DNA of 64,000 nucleotides from Granulicella tundricola MP5ACTX9. Its GTDB lineage: Bacteria > Acidobacteriota > Terriglobia > Terriglobales > Acidobacteriaceae. The stretch's first letter is position 1. Each line of letters starts with the position of its first letter. The notes under the pieces were generated by a model. It made no database searches and was not told where the DNA came from. It saw nothing but the letters and a program-made list of their open reading frames with translations. This document shows, in pieces, positions 42,377-50,471 of this stretch. Location: positions 1 through 64,000 of the forward strand of contig NC_015057.1 of assembly GCF_000178975.2 (NCBI RefSeq), given 5' to 3'. Made by a program: the position numbers and the translations under genes.

Positions 42377-44046
42377 CTTCGCTGGCTGTGGCTTAGGGTG
42401 AGGGTTTCGAGGGTGGGGAGGTCTTCTAGGGTGATGTAGCGGGCGTTGATGGATTCGGCGAGGGTGCGGGTTTGGCCGGTGGCGTTTTGGGGGGGCTCGG
42501 TGTCGATGATGAGGGTGGGGCAGGTGATGTGGTGCGCGGCTGCGAGGGCTTCTTGCCAGGGGTCTCCGTTGTTTATGGGGACGTTGGCGCGGCCGTCTGT
42601 GAGGAGGATGAGGAGGGTGGTGGGGGTGATGAGGGTTTGGGCCAGGGTGAGGGCGTGAGCCAGGGGGGTGCGGCCTCCGGTGGGGAGGTATTCGAGGGCG
42701 GCGATGGCGTCTGCGAGGGTCTGGGTGGGCTCGAGGAGGATCTGGGCGGCGGTGCCGCGGAAGAGGATGATGGCGGCTTCGTCGTTGCGCTGGAAGGAGC
42801 GGGTGAGGAGGGCGGTGACTGCGCCTTTGACGAGGCGCATGCGTTCCTGGGCGGCGTGGGAGCCGGAGGAGTCGATGACGAGGAGGAAACGGGTGCCGGG
42901 GCGGGGGGTGCGGATTTTTTCGTGGAGGTCGGAGAGGCGGGGGGTTGGGGTGCCGGTTTCGCGGAGGGCGTGGGTCAGGGTGGTGCGGAGATCGAGTTCG
43001 GTGGGGGTTGGGGTGGCTCGGGTGCTGGTGACTGGGCCGGTGGTTTGTGGGGGCTGTGCGGGTTGGGTGAGGCGTAGGGTTGGGGCTTCGACCTGGTGGG
43101 GGGTGAAGATGCGGTCGATTGCTTCTTGCGTTGGGGAGTCTTTCTCTGATTGAGGGGGTGGGGGTGGGGTGGGAGGCTGCTGGGGTGGGGGAGTGCGGTT
43201 TGGGGTGCGGGTGCGGTGGGCGAGGACTAATGGGAGGACGGTTTCTACGTGCTCGGGGGTGACTTCTGGGGAGGCTGTGAGGGCGGCTAGGGCTATGGCG
43301 GCTCGGACGGTGGCCAGGTCGGCGCGGAGGGAGCGGATGTTCTGGGCGGCTATGGTTTGGGTGATGAGGGCCAGGATCTCTGGGGGGCAGAGGATGGTGG
43401 GGAGGGTGCGCCGGGCGGTGGTGATTTGTGACTGGAGATGGGATTGTTCTGCGGACCAGTTTTGGGCGAAGGCTTGGGGGTTGCGTTCGTAGGTGAGGCG
43501 TTGCTCTACGACCTGCTGGCGCGTGAGCGGGTCTGTGGGGGCGGAGATGTCGACCGAGAGGGCGAAGCGGTCGAGGAGTTGGGGGCGGAGGGTGCCTTCT
43601 TCCGGGTTCATGCTGCCGAGGAGGACGAACTCTGCGGGGTGGGAGGCGCTGAGGCCTTCGCGTTCTATGGTGTGGATGCCGCTGGCTGCTGCGTCGAGGA
43701 GTGCGTCGCCGAGGTGGGCGGGGAGGAGGTTTATTTCGTCGACGTAGAGGACGCCGCCGTGGGCCTGGGAGAGGAGGCCGGGTTTGAGGATGGGGTCGCC
43801 TTGCAGGGCGCGCTCTAGGTGGAGGCCGCCAAGGAGGCGATCTTCGGTTGCGCCGATGGGGAGGTTGATGAAGGGCGCTGGTGAGAGTAAGAGAGCTGCG
43901 AGGGCTCGGGCGGTGGTGGTTTTGCCGGAGCCTTTGTCGCCGCGGAGGAGGACTCCGAGCCGCCAGTCCACAGCGGCTAACAGGAGAGCCAGCTTCATCT
44001 GCTGCTGGCCAACAATGGCGGCGAAAGGGTATGGGGCGGGTCTCAT
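42373..44046 (-). CDS. ChlI/ChlD-type chelatase ATPase subunit (AAA+ plus vWA)
   Basis: A 557-residue fusion of the I and D chelatase subunits. The AAA+ part has Walker A GDKGSGKT (36-43), LYVDEINLLPAHLGD (Walker B, D103-E104) and GSMNPEEGTLRPQLLDRF. A proline-rich linker (about 280-300) leads to a vWA domain with an intact MIDAS: VIDSSGSHA, GGRTPL and LLTDGRANV. In Mg- and Co-chelatases this motor drives metal insertion by the large H/CobN subunit. Its ATG overlaps the cobN stop (ATGA), so it almost certainly serves as the CobS/CobT substitute for cobalt insertion into the corrin ring. No chlorophyll genes are nearby. Confidence 0.9.
   Translation of the reverse strand: MRPAPYPFAAIVGQQQMKLALLLAAVDWRLGVLLRGDKGSGKTTTARALAALLLSPAPFINLPIGATEDRLLGGLHLERALQGDPILKPGLLSQAHGGVLYVDEINLLPAHLGDALLDAAASGIHTIEREGLSASHPAEFVLLGSMNPEEGTLRPQLLDRFALSVDISAPTDPLTRQQVVEQRLTYERNPQAFAQNWSAEQSHLQSQITTARRTLPTILCPPEILALITQTIAAQNIRSLRADLATVRAAIALAALTASPEVTPEHVETVLPLVLAHRTRTPNRTPPPQQPPTPPPPPQSEKDSPTQEAIDRIFTPHQVEAPTLRLTQPAQPPQTTGPVTSTRATPTPTELDLRTTLTHALRETGTPTPRLSDLHEKIRTPRPGTRFLLVIDSSGSHAAQERMRLVKGAVTALLTRSFQRNDEAAIILFRGTAAQILLEPTQTLADAIAALEYLPTGGRTPLAHALTLAQTLITPTTLLILLTDGRANVPINNGDPWQEALAAAHHITCPTLIIDTEPPQNATGQTRTLAESINARYITLEDLPTLETLTLSHSQRS
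43154..43173 (+). other. G-quadruplex-forming G-tract run
   Basis: Four consecutive G-runs (5, 5, 4 and 3 bases) separated by single T bases lie on the plus strand, the template strand of the chelatase gene, in the part encoding its polyproline linker. Single-base loops favour a very stable parallel quadruplex. It may be only a by-product of the proline codons. Confidence 0.5.
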
Positions 44047-47000
44047 GCTACGGGCTCTGGTCTGGTTTCGGCGTGGGTTTCGCCGCGAGCTTCCAGGACG
44101 GTTTCGGTGTCGAGGAGAACCTGGCGGAGGGCTGCGAGGGTTTCTGGGGCGGGGTTCTCCCAGAGGTCGCGGCGGGCGGCTTCGAGGAGACGCTCTGCGA
44201 TGGAGGTGAGGGCCCAGGGGTTGGAGGCGGCCAGGAACTCGCGCATCTCAGGGGCTAGGGCGTAGTGCTCGGCGAGGCCTTCGTAGACGAAGTCCGGGGC
44301 TACGTGGGCGGTGGCGTCGAAGCCGAAGATGTAGTCGACGGTGGCGGCGAGTTCGAGGCCGCCCTTGTAGCCGTGGCGCTTGATGGAGTCGATCCATTTG
44401 GGGTTGACGACGCGGGAGCGGTAGACGCGGAGGGCTTCCTCTTTGAGGTCGCGGACCTGTGCGGATTCGGGGCGGGAGGTGTCGCCGAAGTAGGCTTTGG
44501 GCTGGAGGCCGGTGAGGGCGCGGATGGAGGCGACCATGCCGCCGTGGAACTGGAAGTAGTCGTCGGAGTCGAAGATGTCGTGCTCCCGGTTGTCCTGGTT
44601 GTGGAGGGCGACCTGGATGGACTTGAGGCGCTCGGCGAAGATGGGCTGGGCGTCTACGCCGTCTGCGCCTTTGCCGTAGGCGTAGCCGCCCCAGGTGAGG
44701 AAGGCGCGGGCAAAGTCGTGGTCGCCGGTCCAGTTGCCGGTCTCGATGAGGGGGAGGATGCCTGCGCCGTAGGAGCCGGGTTTGGAGCCGAAGATGCGGT
44801 AGCGGGCCTGGGCTTCGGCTTCGTGGGTGGGGAGGGCTTTGTGGGTTTCAAGGTCCGCGAGGTAGTGCTTGCGGGGGAAGTTCTGGTCCAGGGGTTCGTC
44901 CAGCTCTACGACCTGCGAGATGGCCTGATCGAAGATGTCGATGAGGTGGGGGAAGGCGTCGCGGAAGAAGCCGCTGATGCGGAGGGTGACGTCTACGCGG
45001 GGGCGGCCGAGTTCTGCGAGGGGGATGATGGTGATGCCGTCCATGCGGCGGGACTGCGGGTTCCAGACGGGCTGGACGCCGAGGAGGGCGAAGGCTTCCG
45101 CGAGGTCGTCGCCGTGGGTGCGCATCTGGGAGGTTCCCCAGACGCTGAGGCCCATCATTTCAGGGTAGACGCCTTCTTCGCGGCGGAAGCGCTCAATGGC
45201 TTCATGGGCGAGCTGGAGGCCTACTCGCCAAGCGGCCTGCGAGGGCAGGGCGCGGGGGTCTACGGCGTAGAAGTTGCGGCCGGTGGGGAGGATGTGGGCC
45301 ATGCCGCGGGTGGGTGCGCCGGCGGGACCGGCGGGGATGTATTTGCCTTCGAGGGCGTCGAGGAGATGTTCGATCTCGTCGCCGGATTGTTCCAGATTTG
45401 GGACGAGCTCTGTGCAGGCGAAGGTGAGAGCGGCGGTGATGTCGGGCGACTCCGCGCGGAGGATGGCGTGCTGCACAGCAGGGATGGAGTCAGGCCGGAA
45501 GCCGAGGGTTTCAAGCATGGTGTAGAGGTCGAGGGCTGCGCGGTCAAGGATCTCGAGGGCGTCTGCGTGGGTGTGGCAGGGCTGGCCTAATAGTTCAAGT
45601 GTTACTTTAAGGGGCTGGCCGGGTTTATCGAGGAGCGTGGGGAGATCGAAGCCGAAGGTGGTGGCTAATGCGGCCTGGAGGCTGGGGGTGTTGATGTTGG
45701 CGAGGCGGGTGAGGGAGCGGAGCATCTCCGGGAGGGGCGGCATCTGGCCGAGGATGTGGAGGCCGTCGCGGATCTGGGCCATGCCGAGCTCACAGAGGTA
45801 GCCGTCGAGGTCTTCGATGAGGTGGGCGACCTCGTTGCCGTTCATTGTGGCGAGCTGGGCGGGGATGCCTTCGGGGGTGAGGGTGTCGTCCCACTCGTGG
45901 GAGTGGTCGCCGCGCTCGCTGGTGAGCATGGTCTTGAGGTCGAGGTCGGCCTTGAGGTTGGTTTCTTCGACGAGCTTCCAGATCTGCTGCTGGAGGAAGG
46001 GGATCTTGGCGGGGTCGAGTTTTTCTACGGCGTAGTACTCGTTGACGAGCTGGTTGAGCTCTGCGAGGGCGCCGTAGGTCTCGGCGGTGGTCATGGGCGG
46101 GGTGAGGTGATCGACGATGACGGCGTGGGCGCGGCGCTTGGACTGGCTGCCTTCGCCGGGGTCGTTGACGATGAAGGGATAGACAAGGGGGAGATCGCCG
46201 AGGAGGAGATCGGGGTAGCACTCGCCGGAGAGGCCGATGCCTTTGCCGGGGAGCCACTCGAGGGTGCCATGCTTGCCCATGTGGACGATGGCGTCTGCGC
46301 CCCAGCCGCCTTCCGACTGGGGGGTGCCTAGCCAGCGGTAGAAGGCGGTGTAGTGGTGCGTGGGGGGGAGATCGGGGGTGTGGTAGATGGAGTCGGGGTC
46401 GATGCCGTAGCCGCGCGGGGGCTGCAGGGCGATGAGGGCGTTGCCGAGATCCATGGCGGCGAAGAGGTAGTCGCGGTCGTCGCCCCAGGGCTCTTCCTGG
46501 GTGATGCGGACGATCTTGCCGCCGATGGTGGGGAGGAGTTTGGCGTCAGTCTTCTTGGGTGGGAGGATGCTGGGGCCGTTGGGCTGGGGTGCTCCCCAGA
46601 AGTCCTGCATGCGGCGGTTGGGGCGGGCGGGAAAGGCTTCGAAGATTTTGCCGTAGGCTGCGCGGGAGAAGCGTTGGGCCTGGGCGGGGTCCAGCGGGTG
46701 GTTTTCGTCGTAGGAGCCGCGCTGGAGGAGGGACTGCATGAGCTCGTCTGAGGTGTCAGGCAGCGACGAGATGGTGTAGCGGCGGGCTCGCATGGCGCGG
46801 AGGGTGGTGAGGAGGGAGGCTGGAGTGTCGAGGCCTACGGCACCGCCTACCTGCGAGGCTTTGGCGGCGGAGTTGGTGAGGACGAAGGCGATGCGGCGAT
46901 CTTTGTTGGGGGTGCGGCGGAGTGCTGCGATGCGGGCTGCGAGGCCGGCTACGCGTGCGGCGCGTTCTTCGTGGGCTACGTAGAGACCTTCCGTACTGGC

Positions 47001-48425
47001 GGTGTTGCGCTCCTTGAAGGAGATGGGGACGGTGATGATGCGGCCGTCGAACTCCGGGATGGCTACGTTGACTGCGGTGTCGAGTGCGGTGAGGCCGCGG
47101 CGGGAGCCCTCCCATGCGCCTCGGGGCATGCCGCTGGCGATGGCCTGGAGGACGGGGATGCCGAGGTGCTGGAGGGAGTCGGAGGACTCGCCGGGGAGGG
47201 TGATGTTGCCGGTGTTGACCTCGCCGAGGGCGAAGGAGAGGGTGGAGATGAGGACGTCGGCGCGGCCTTCGATCAGTTTGAAGGCTGCGGGGCGGCCGTC
47301 CTGCTTGGCCTTGAGACTGGAGGTGAAGATGCAGAGGGCGTTGACGCCTTTGGAATCGAGGGCGGAGGCGAGGACGTCGATGAAGGCGGTGTTGCCGCTC
47401 ATGCGGTGGGCACGGTAGAAGAGGACGGCCACGGTGGGGCGGGTGGGGTCGGCCTGGCGCTGCCAGTCTTCATACGTTGCTGCGTCGGTGTCAGGTAAAT
47501 AGATGCCGTGCTCGGGCATGGGGCTGGGGGCGGCGTAGCCGTGGCCGGTGAGCATGAGGCGGTCGGAGAGGAAGCGGAACATTTCAGCGAGGTTGTTGGC
47601 TCCGCCGAGGGCGAGGTATTCGGCTGCGGAGTGGGTGACATCTGCTGGGACGTTGACGGTTTCGGCGAACTCCGAGGTGTTTTCTCCGCAGCCGCTGATG
47701 AGGACGAGGGACTGGTTGCGGTCGATGCAGGCCTGCTTGAGGCGGTCGAAGCCGGGGATGCAGCTGAGGGGGCCGTGGCAGCGGACGATGATGACTCGGG
47801 CTTTGCTGAGCTCGCCGGTTATCAGGACTTGGAGCTGGTCTTCGGTCTTGAGGGCGTTGAGGGAGAAGGCGCTGGCGCGGAGGTCTTCGGGGAGGGATTC
47901 GGAGGCTTTGATGAGGGTGAGGAGGTCGGTGTCGGCGTGGGAGAGGAGCATGATTGCGCCGGTGGATTGGGGGGTTTGAAGCTGGACGAGGTTGTCTGGA
48001 TTTTCTGAGGGGGATGGGAGGCGGACGTCCCAATCGTAGTAGTTGAAGACGTACTCGCTGAGCTCTGAGGGGGGCTGGATGAAGCGGTCGGCGGCGAGCA
48101 TGGCGTCGATGTAGTCGTAGATCTGGCGGACGAGCCAGGGGCCGTTGACGGAGTGGAACCAGATGCTTTTCTGGTCGAAGACGAGGCTGACGACGTTGGC
48201 GAGGGCGCAGGGGCCGAGGCAGCCGCCCTGGGTGAGGTGGACGTCGTTGCGGATCTTGCGCTTGAGCCACTCCTCTTTGTAGACGTCTACGGGGACGGCT
48301 GCGTAGCCACGCTCGGTGATGCCGCAGCAGCAGCCAAGGGAGCAGTAGGAGAGGTGGGCTCGGTGTTGAACGATGTTGAAGGCGCGGCCATCGGCACGGA
48401 TGACGCGTTGGCGGTGGGTGGACAT
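44043..48425 (-). CDS. cobN: Cobaltochelatase large subunit CobN with N-terminal ferredoxin-like domain
   Basis: A 1460-residue CobN, some 180 residues longer than usual. The extra N-terminus (about 1-110) resembles a thioredoxin-like [2Fe-2S] ferredoxin (CbiW type), with Cys at 28, 32, 33, 34, 69 and 73 (YCSLGCCCG and GGCLGPC). The CobN/BchH body shows AVLFYRAHRMSGNTAFID, WLPGKGIGLSGECYPDLLLG, DGYLCELGMAQIRDGLHILG, MMGLSVWGTSQMRTHGDDLA and the C-terminal NPWALTSIAERLLEAARR. It binds the corrin and inserts cobalt with the ChlID motor. It follows cbtA by 3 bases and overlaps the ChlID start. The whole operon sits behind a B12 riboswitch. Confidence 0.93.
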   Translation of the reverse strand: MSTHRQRVIRADGRAFNIVQHRAHLSYCSLGCCCGITERGYAAVPVDVYKEEWLKRKIRNDVHLTQGGCLGPCALANVVSLVFDQKSIWFHSVNGPWLVRQIYDYIDAMLAADRFIQPPSELSEYVFNYYDWDVRLPSPSENPDNLVQLQTPQSTGAIMLLSHADTDLLTLIKASESLPEDLRASAFSLNALKTEDQLQVLITGELSKARVIIVRCHGPLSCIPGFDRLKQACIDRNQSLVLISGCGENTSEFAETVNVPADVTHSAAEYLALGGANNLAEMFRFLSDRLMLTGHGYAAPSPMPEHGIYLPDTDAATYEDWQRQADPTRPTVAVLFYRAHRMSGNTAFIDVLASALDSKGVNALCIFTSSLKAKQDGRPAAFKLIEGRADVLISTLSFALGEVNTGNITLPGESSDSLQHLGIPVLQAIASGMPRGAWEGSRRGLTALDTAVNVAIPEFDGRIITVPISFKERNTASTEGLYVAHEERAARVAGLAARIAALRRTPNKDRRIAFVLTNSAAKASQVGGAVGLDTPASLLTTLRAMRARRYTISSLPDTSDELMQSLLQRGSYDENHPLDPAQAQRFSRAAYGKIFEAFPARPNRRMQDFWGAPQPNGPSILPPKKTDAKLLPTIGGKIVRITQEEPWGDDRDYLFAAMDLGNALIALQPPRGYGIDPDSIYHTPDLPPTHHYTAFYRWLGTPQSEGGWGADAIVHMGKHGTLEWLPGKGIGLSGECYPDLLLGDLPLVYPFIVNDPGEGSQSKRRAHAVIVDHLTPPMTTAETYGALAELNQLVNEYYAVEKLDPAKIPFLQQQIWKLVEETNLKADLDLKTMLTSERGDHSHEWDDTLTPEGIPAQLATMNGNEVAHLIEDLDGYLCELGMAQIRDGLHILGQMPPLPEMLRSLTRLANINTPSLQAALATTFGFDLPTLLDKPGQPLKVTLELLGQPCHTHADALEILDRAALDLYTMLETLGFRPDSIPAVQHAILRAESPDITAALTFACTELVPNLEQSGDEIEHLLDALEGKYIPAGPAGAPTRGMAHILPTGRNFYAVDPRALPSQAAWRVGLQLAHEAIERFRREEGVYPEMMGLSVWGTSQMRTHGDDLAEAFALLGVQPVWNPQSRRMDGITIIPLAELGRPRVDVTLRISGFFRDAFPHLIDIFDQAISQVVELDEPLDQNFPRKHYLADLETHKALPTHEAEAQARYRIFGSKPGSYGAGILPLIETGNWTGDHDFARAFLTWGGYAYGKGADGVDAQPIFAERLKSIQVALHNQDNREHDIFDSDDYFQFHGGMVASIRALTGLQPKAYFGDTSRPESAQVRDLKEEALRVYRSRVVNPKWIDSIKRHGYKGGLELAATVDYIFGFDATAHVAPDFVYEGLAEHYALAPEMREFLAASNPWALTSIAERLLEAARRDLWENPAPETLAALRQVLLDTETVLEARGETHAETRPEPVA

Positions 48426-48428
48426 GGG

Positions 48429-49151
48429 CTAGGCCTCCTGCCGGTGTGTATTCTGATCGCGTTCTGTGAGGAAGCCGAAGATCAGGCCTATGGTAGCGAA
48501 GAGGACGGCCTGCATGCCCCAGGAGGCGATGCGGAAACGCCAGAGGAGGGTGGCGGGGAAGTCTTTGGGGACTTCGTCGATGACGGGGAGGAGCTTGTAG
48601 AGGATGGCTACCAGGAGGACGTAGATCGCTGAGGCTGATATGGCCGCGTTCCAGGTGCCGAGGTGCGGGGTGAGGCGGCGGTTGAGCTGGAAGGGCAGGG
48701 TGAGGGTCGCGAGGGAGAGGGCGATGAGGAGGAAGTAGGCTGCGGTGCGGATGCCGATGGTGGCGGGATCGCCTACTGCGGGGGGATTGGCTGGGTATTT
48801 TAAGGTGGGGATGAGGACGATGGAGAGCCAGCCGAGGAGTGCGATGAGGGCGGCGAGGGGGCGTGGTTCGGTGATGGCGTAACGGCCCTGGGCGTAGGCG
48901 AAGACGAGGCCGAAGATGCCGCCTAGCGCGATGGAATAGACGATGGTGCCGGTGAGGAGGCCTAGACCCTTTTGAGTGGGGCGGGTGACTATGGGGGTTT
49001 CGGCGGCTTCGCCTTTGGATTGGTCTTGTGCGGTTTCGAAGGCTATGGCGCGGTCGACTTCCGGTTCGCCGACGAGACGGGCGAAGGCGAAGACGATGAG
49101 TCCGGCGAGGATGCCGGTGAGCATCCCGCGAACGAGCAGGGATCGGATCAT
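48429..49151 (-). CDS. cbtA: Cobalt transporter subunit CbtA
   Basis: A 240-residue membrane protein with about five or six helices. The start MIRSLLVRGMLTGILAGLIV with FARLVGEPEVDRAIAFE is typical of CbtA. Later segments are GLLTGTIVYSIALGGIFGLVFA, LGWLSIVLIPTLKYPANPP (with the conserved KYPANPPAVGDP) and a final helix ending LTERDQ. CbtA and the small CbtB form a predicted energy-coupled cobalt uptake system usually preceded by a B12 riboswitch, exactly the arrangement here. It follows cbtB by 30 bases and is followed directly by cobN. Confidence 0.92.
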   Translation of the reverse strand: MIRSLLVRGMLTGILAGLIVFAFARLVGEPEVDRAIAFETAQDQSKGEAAETPIVTRPTQKGLGLLTGTIVYSIALGGIFGLVFAYAQGRYAITEPRPLAALIALLGWLSIVLIPTLKYPANPPAVGDPATIGIRTAAYFLLIALSLATLTLPFQLNRRLTPHLGTWNAAISASAIYVLLVAILYKLLPVIDEVPKDFPATLLWRFRIASWGMQAVLFATIGLIFGFLTERDQNTHRQEA

Positions 49152-49181
49152 GGACGACCTATGGAGTGGTGCGGCGCTGCT

Positions 49182-49400
49182 TTAGTGGCAGGGGAAGCCG
49201 AGCAGGTGGCGGCCGTCGTGCAGGAACTCATGGACGGCGGTGCCGTGGAACAGGGCGGTGGCACCCTGCTCTGCGCCGACGAAGTAGATCGCCATGAGGA
49301 GCATGAGGCCTGCGAAGAGCGCCCACGGGAGGAGCTCGCGCATGGGGATGACGGGGATGGAGAGGGGTGCTGCGACGGGGGTGGTTGCGGAATGTGCCAT
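49182..49400 (-). CDS. cbtB: Small cobalt transporter subunit CbtB
   Basis: A 72-residue protein with one membrane helix (LLPWALFAGLMLLMAIYFVG) and a His-rich C-terminus (HGTAVHEFLHDGRHLLGFPCH, six His in all) that is the known CbtB metal-binding signature. The ATG at 49400 is preceded by AGGAGG at seven bases; ten earlier codons are open but lie in the leader. It is the first gene of the riboswitch-controlled cbtB-cbtA-cobN-chlID operon. Confidence 0.92.
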   Translation of the reverse strand: MAHSATTPVAAPLSIPVIPMRELLPWALFAGLMLLMAIYFVGAEQGATALFHGTAVHEFLHDGRHLLGFPCH

Positions 49401-49440
49401 TGTGTTGCCTCCTGGGATCGTGCGTCCCAATGCAGTGCTC

Positions 49441-49570
49441 GTTCGAATGAGGGAAGGTCTGACTTTCAGCTGCGGGGCAGCCGATTACAGGGGCGCGACC
49501 GTGCCGGATTTGCACCGGCTTCTTTGCTCTCATTTCCAGAAGCTAGTCCGAGCCTATGTGCGGCTAAGAT
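49441..49570 (-). ncRNA. Cobalamin (B12) riboswitch upstream of cbtB
   Basis: Read on the minus strand, the conserved core GCCGGTGCAAATCCGGC (49503-49519) is followed by GGTCGCGCCCCTGTAATCGG (49481-49500), the B12-box region, and then GTCAGACC (49456-49463). The flanking TAGCCGC/GCGGCTA side belongs to the 5' part. Consensus cobalamin riboswitch elements are clear, although the B12 box has one change (GCCCCTGT for GCCACTGT). The 40 bases between it and cbtB should hold the expression platform. It is predicted to switch off cobalt uptake and chelatase when B12 is plentiful. Confidence 0.88.
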
Positions 49571-49616
49571 CAGTGTCAAGGCGGAGGGGTGGGTTTATGG
49601 GGAATTGGACAAAGAG

Positions 49617-50201
49617 ATGACATCAAGGGTGACGTTTATCAGTCATGGGGCTACTGCGGCGGTGAGGGCAGCGAGTTTTCCGCTGGATGAGGGGCTTGAG
49701 AGTGGTGAGGGGTCGCGGATTGCTGGGCTGGGGTGGAATGGGCCTCGGGCGCAGGATGTGCTGATGGGTCCGGAGGTGCGGGTGAGGATGACTGCGGAGG
49801 GGCTCGGGCTGACGGGGGTGGTGGATGGAGGCCTGCGGGATTTTGACTATGGGGATTGGCGCGGGCTGGGGTTGGGGGAGGTTGAGGGGCGTGATCCGGA
49901 GGGGCTGATGGGGTGGCTGACGGATGTGGAGGCGCGACCGCATGGAGGGGAGTCGGTGGCGGGGGTGATAGAGCGGACTGCTCGATGGATGGAGGGGCGG
50001 ACGGCTGCTGGGCATACGGTGGCGATGACTTGTCCAGGGGTGATCAAGAGTGCGGTGGTGTTGGCGATGGGCGCGCCGGCTGCGGCTTTCTGGCGGGTGG
50101 ACGTTGCGCCGCTTTCATTGACGGATCTGCGGTGGAATGGACGGGTGTGGACGGTGCGGTGTGTTTCTTGTGCGATCAACTCTGCAGCCGTGCTACTTTG
50201 A
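49617..50201 (+). CDS. Histidine-phosphatase-superfamily protein (CobC-like) with variant active site
   Basis: A 194-residue protein of the phosphoglycerate-mutase/CobC fold. The N-terminal catalytic motif reads FISHGATAA where the superfamily has RHG: Ser replaces the catalytic Arg while His10 is kept. FPLDEGL, LRDFDYGDWRGLG, PHGGESVAGVIER and TVAMTCPGVIKSAVV follow; the last holds the place of the second catalytic His but has Cys-Pro. The start is ATG 49617; an open frame extends far upstream through cbtB antisense and is not real. Related proteins accompany cbtAB cobalt genes in other bacteria, so a role in corrinoid phosphate chemistry is plausible, though catalysis is doubtful. It is flanked by two B12 riboswitches. 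Confidence 0.8.
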   Translation: MTSRVTFISHGATAAVRAASFPLDEGLESGEGSRIAGLGWNGPRAQDVLMGPEVRVRMTAEGLGLTGVVDGGLRDFDYGDWRGLGLGEVEGRDPEGLMGWLTDVEARPHGGESVAGVIERTARWMEGRTAAGHTVAMTCPGVIKSAVVLAMGAPAAAFWRVDVAPLSLTDLRWNGRVWTVRCVSCAINSAAVLL

Positions 50202-50210
50202 TGAAGTAAA

Positions 50211-50382
50211 GATCTTGGGTGCCCGCGAGGGCATAACAGGGAAGCCGGTGTAAGTCCGGCATGGTCCCGCCACTGTGATCAGGAACGACCTTTCAGATGC
50301 CACTCGGTGAAGAGCCGGGGAAGGCGGAGGGTTAGAGGCTGAAGTCAGCCTCACCTGTCAATCAGGAGACCTACCCAGGATT
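50211..50382 (+). ncRNA. Cobalamin (B12) riboswitch upstream of the TonB-dependent receptor
   Basis: A near-perfect B12 riboswitch: the closing stem TTGGGT (50215-50220) pairs with ACCCAG (50373-50378). Inside are GGGAAGCCGGTGTAAGTCC (50239-50257), GGTCCCGCCACTGTGAT (50263-50279), GAGCCGGGGAAGGC (50312-50325) and AATCAGGAGACC (50360-50371). A hairpin CCCCG-N8-CGGGG at 50397-50414 downstream may be part of the expression platform. It lies 90 bases before the start of the receptor gene. Confidence 0.97.
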
Positions 50383-50471
50383 GGTTTGTGATTCTACCCC
50401 GCGTGGAAACGGGGGCGATCGCTCATTCAGCCTGAGCTTTATGCCTCGTTTTCCGTTTATTTGAGGTGCAC

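Noticed and set aside
44265-45590. Plus-strand frame opposite cobN
   Set aside because: Gly/Val/Glu-rich antisense shadow; cobN motifs are continuous through the region.
48972-49616. N-terminal extension of the CobC-like phosphatase
   Set aside because: It would run antisense through cbtA, cbtB and the minus-strand riboswitch; the ATG at 49617 matches the family start.
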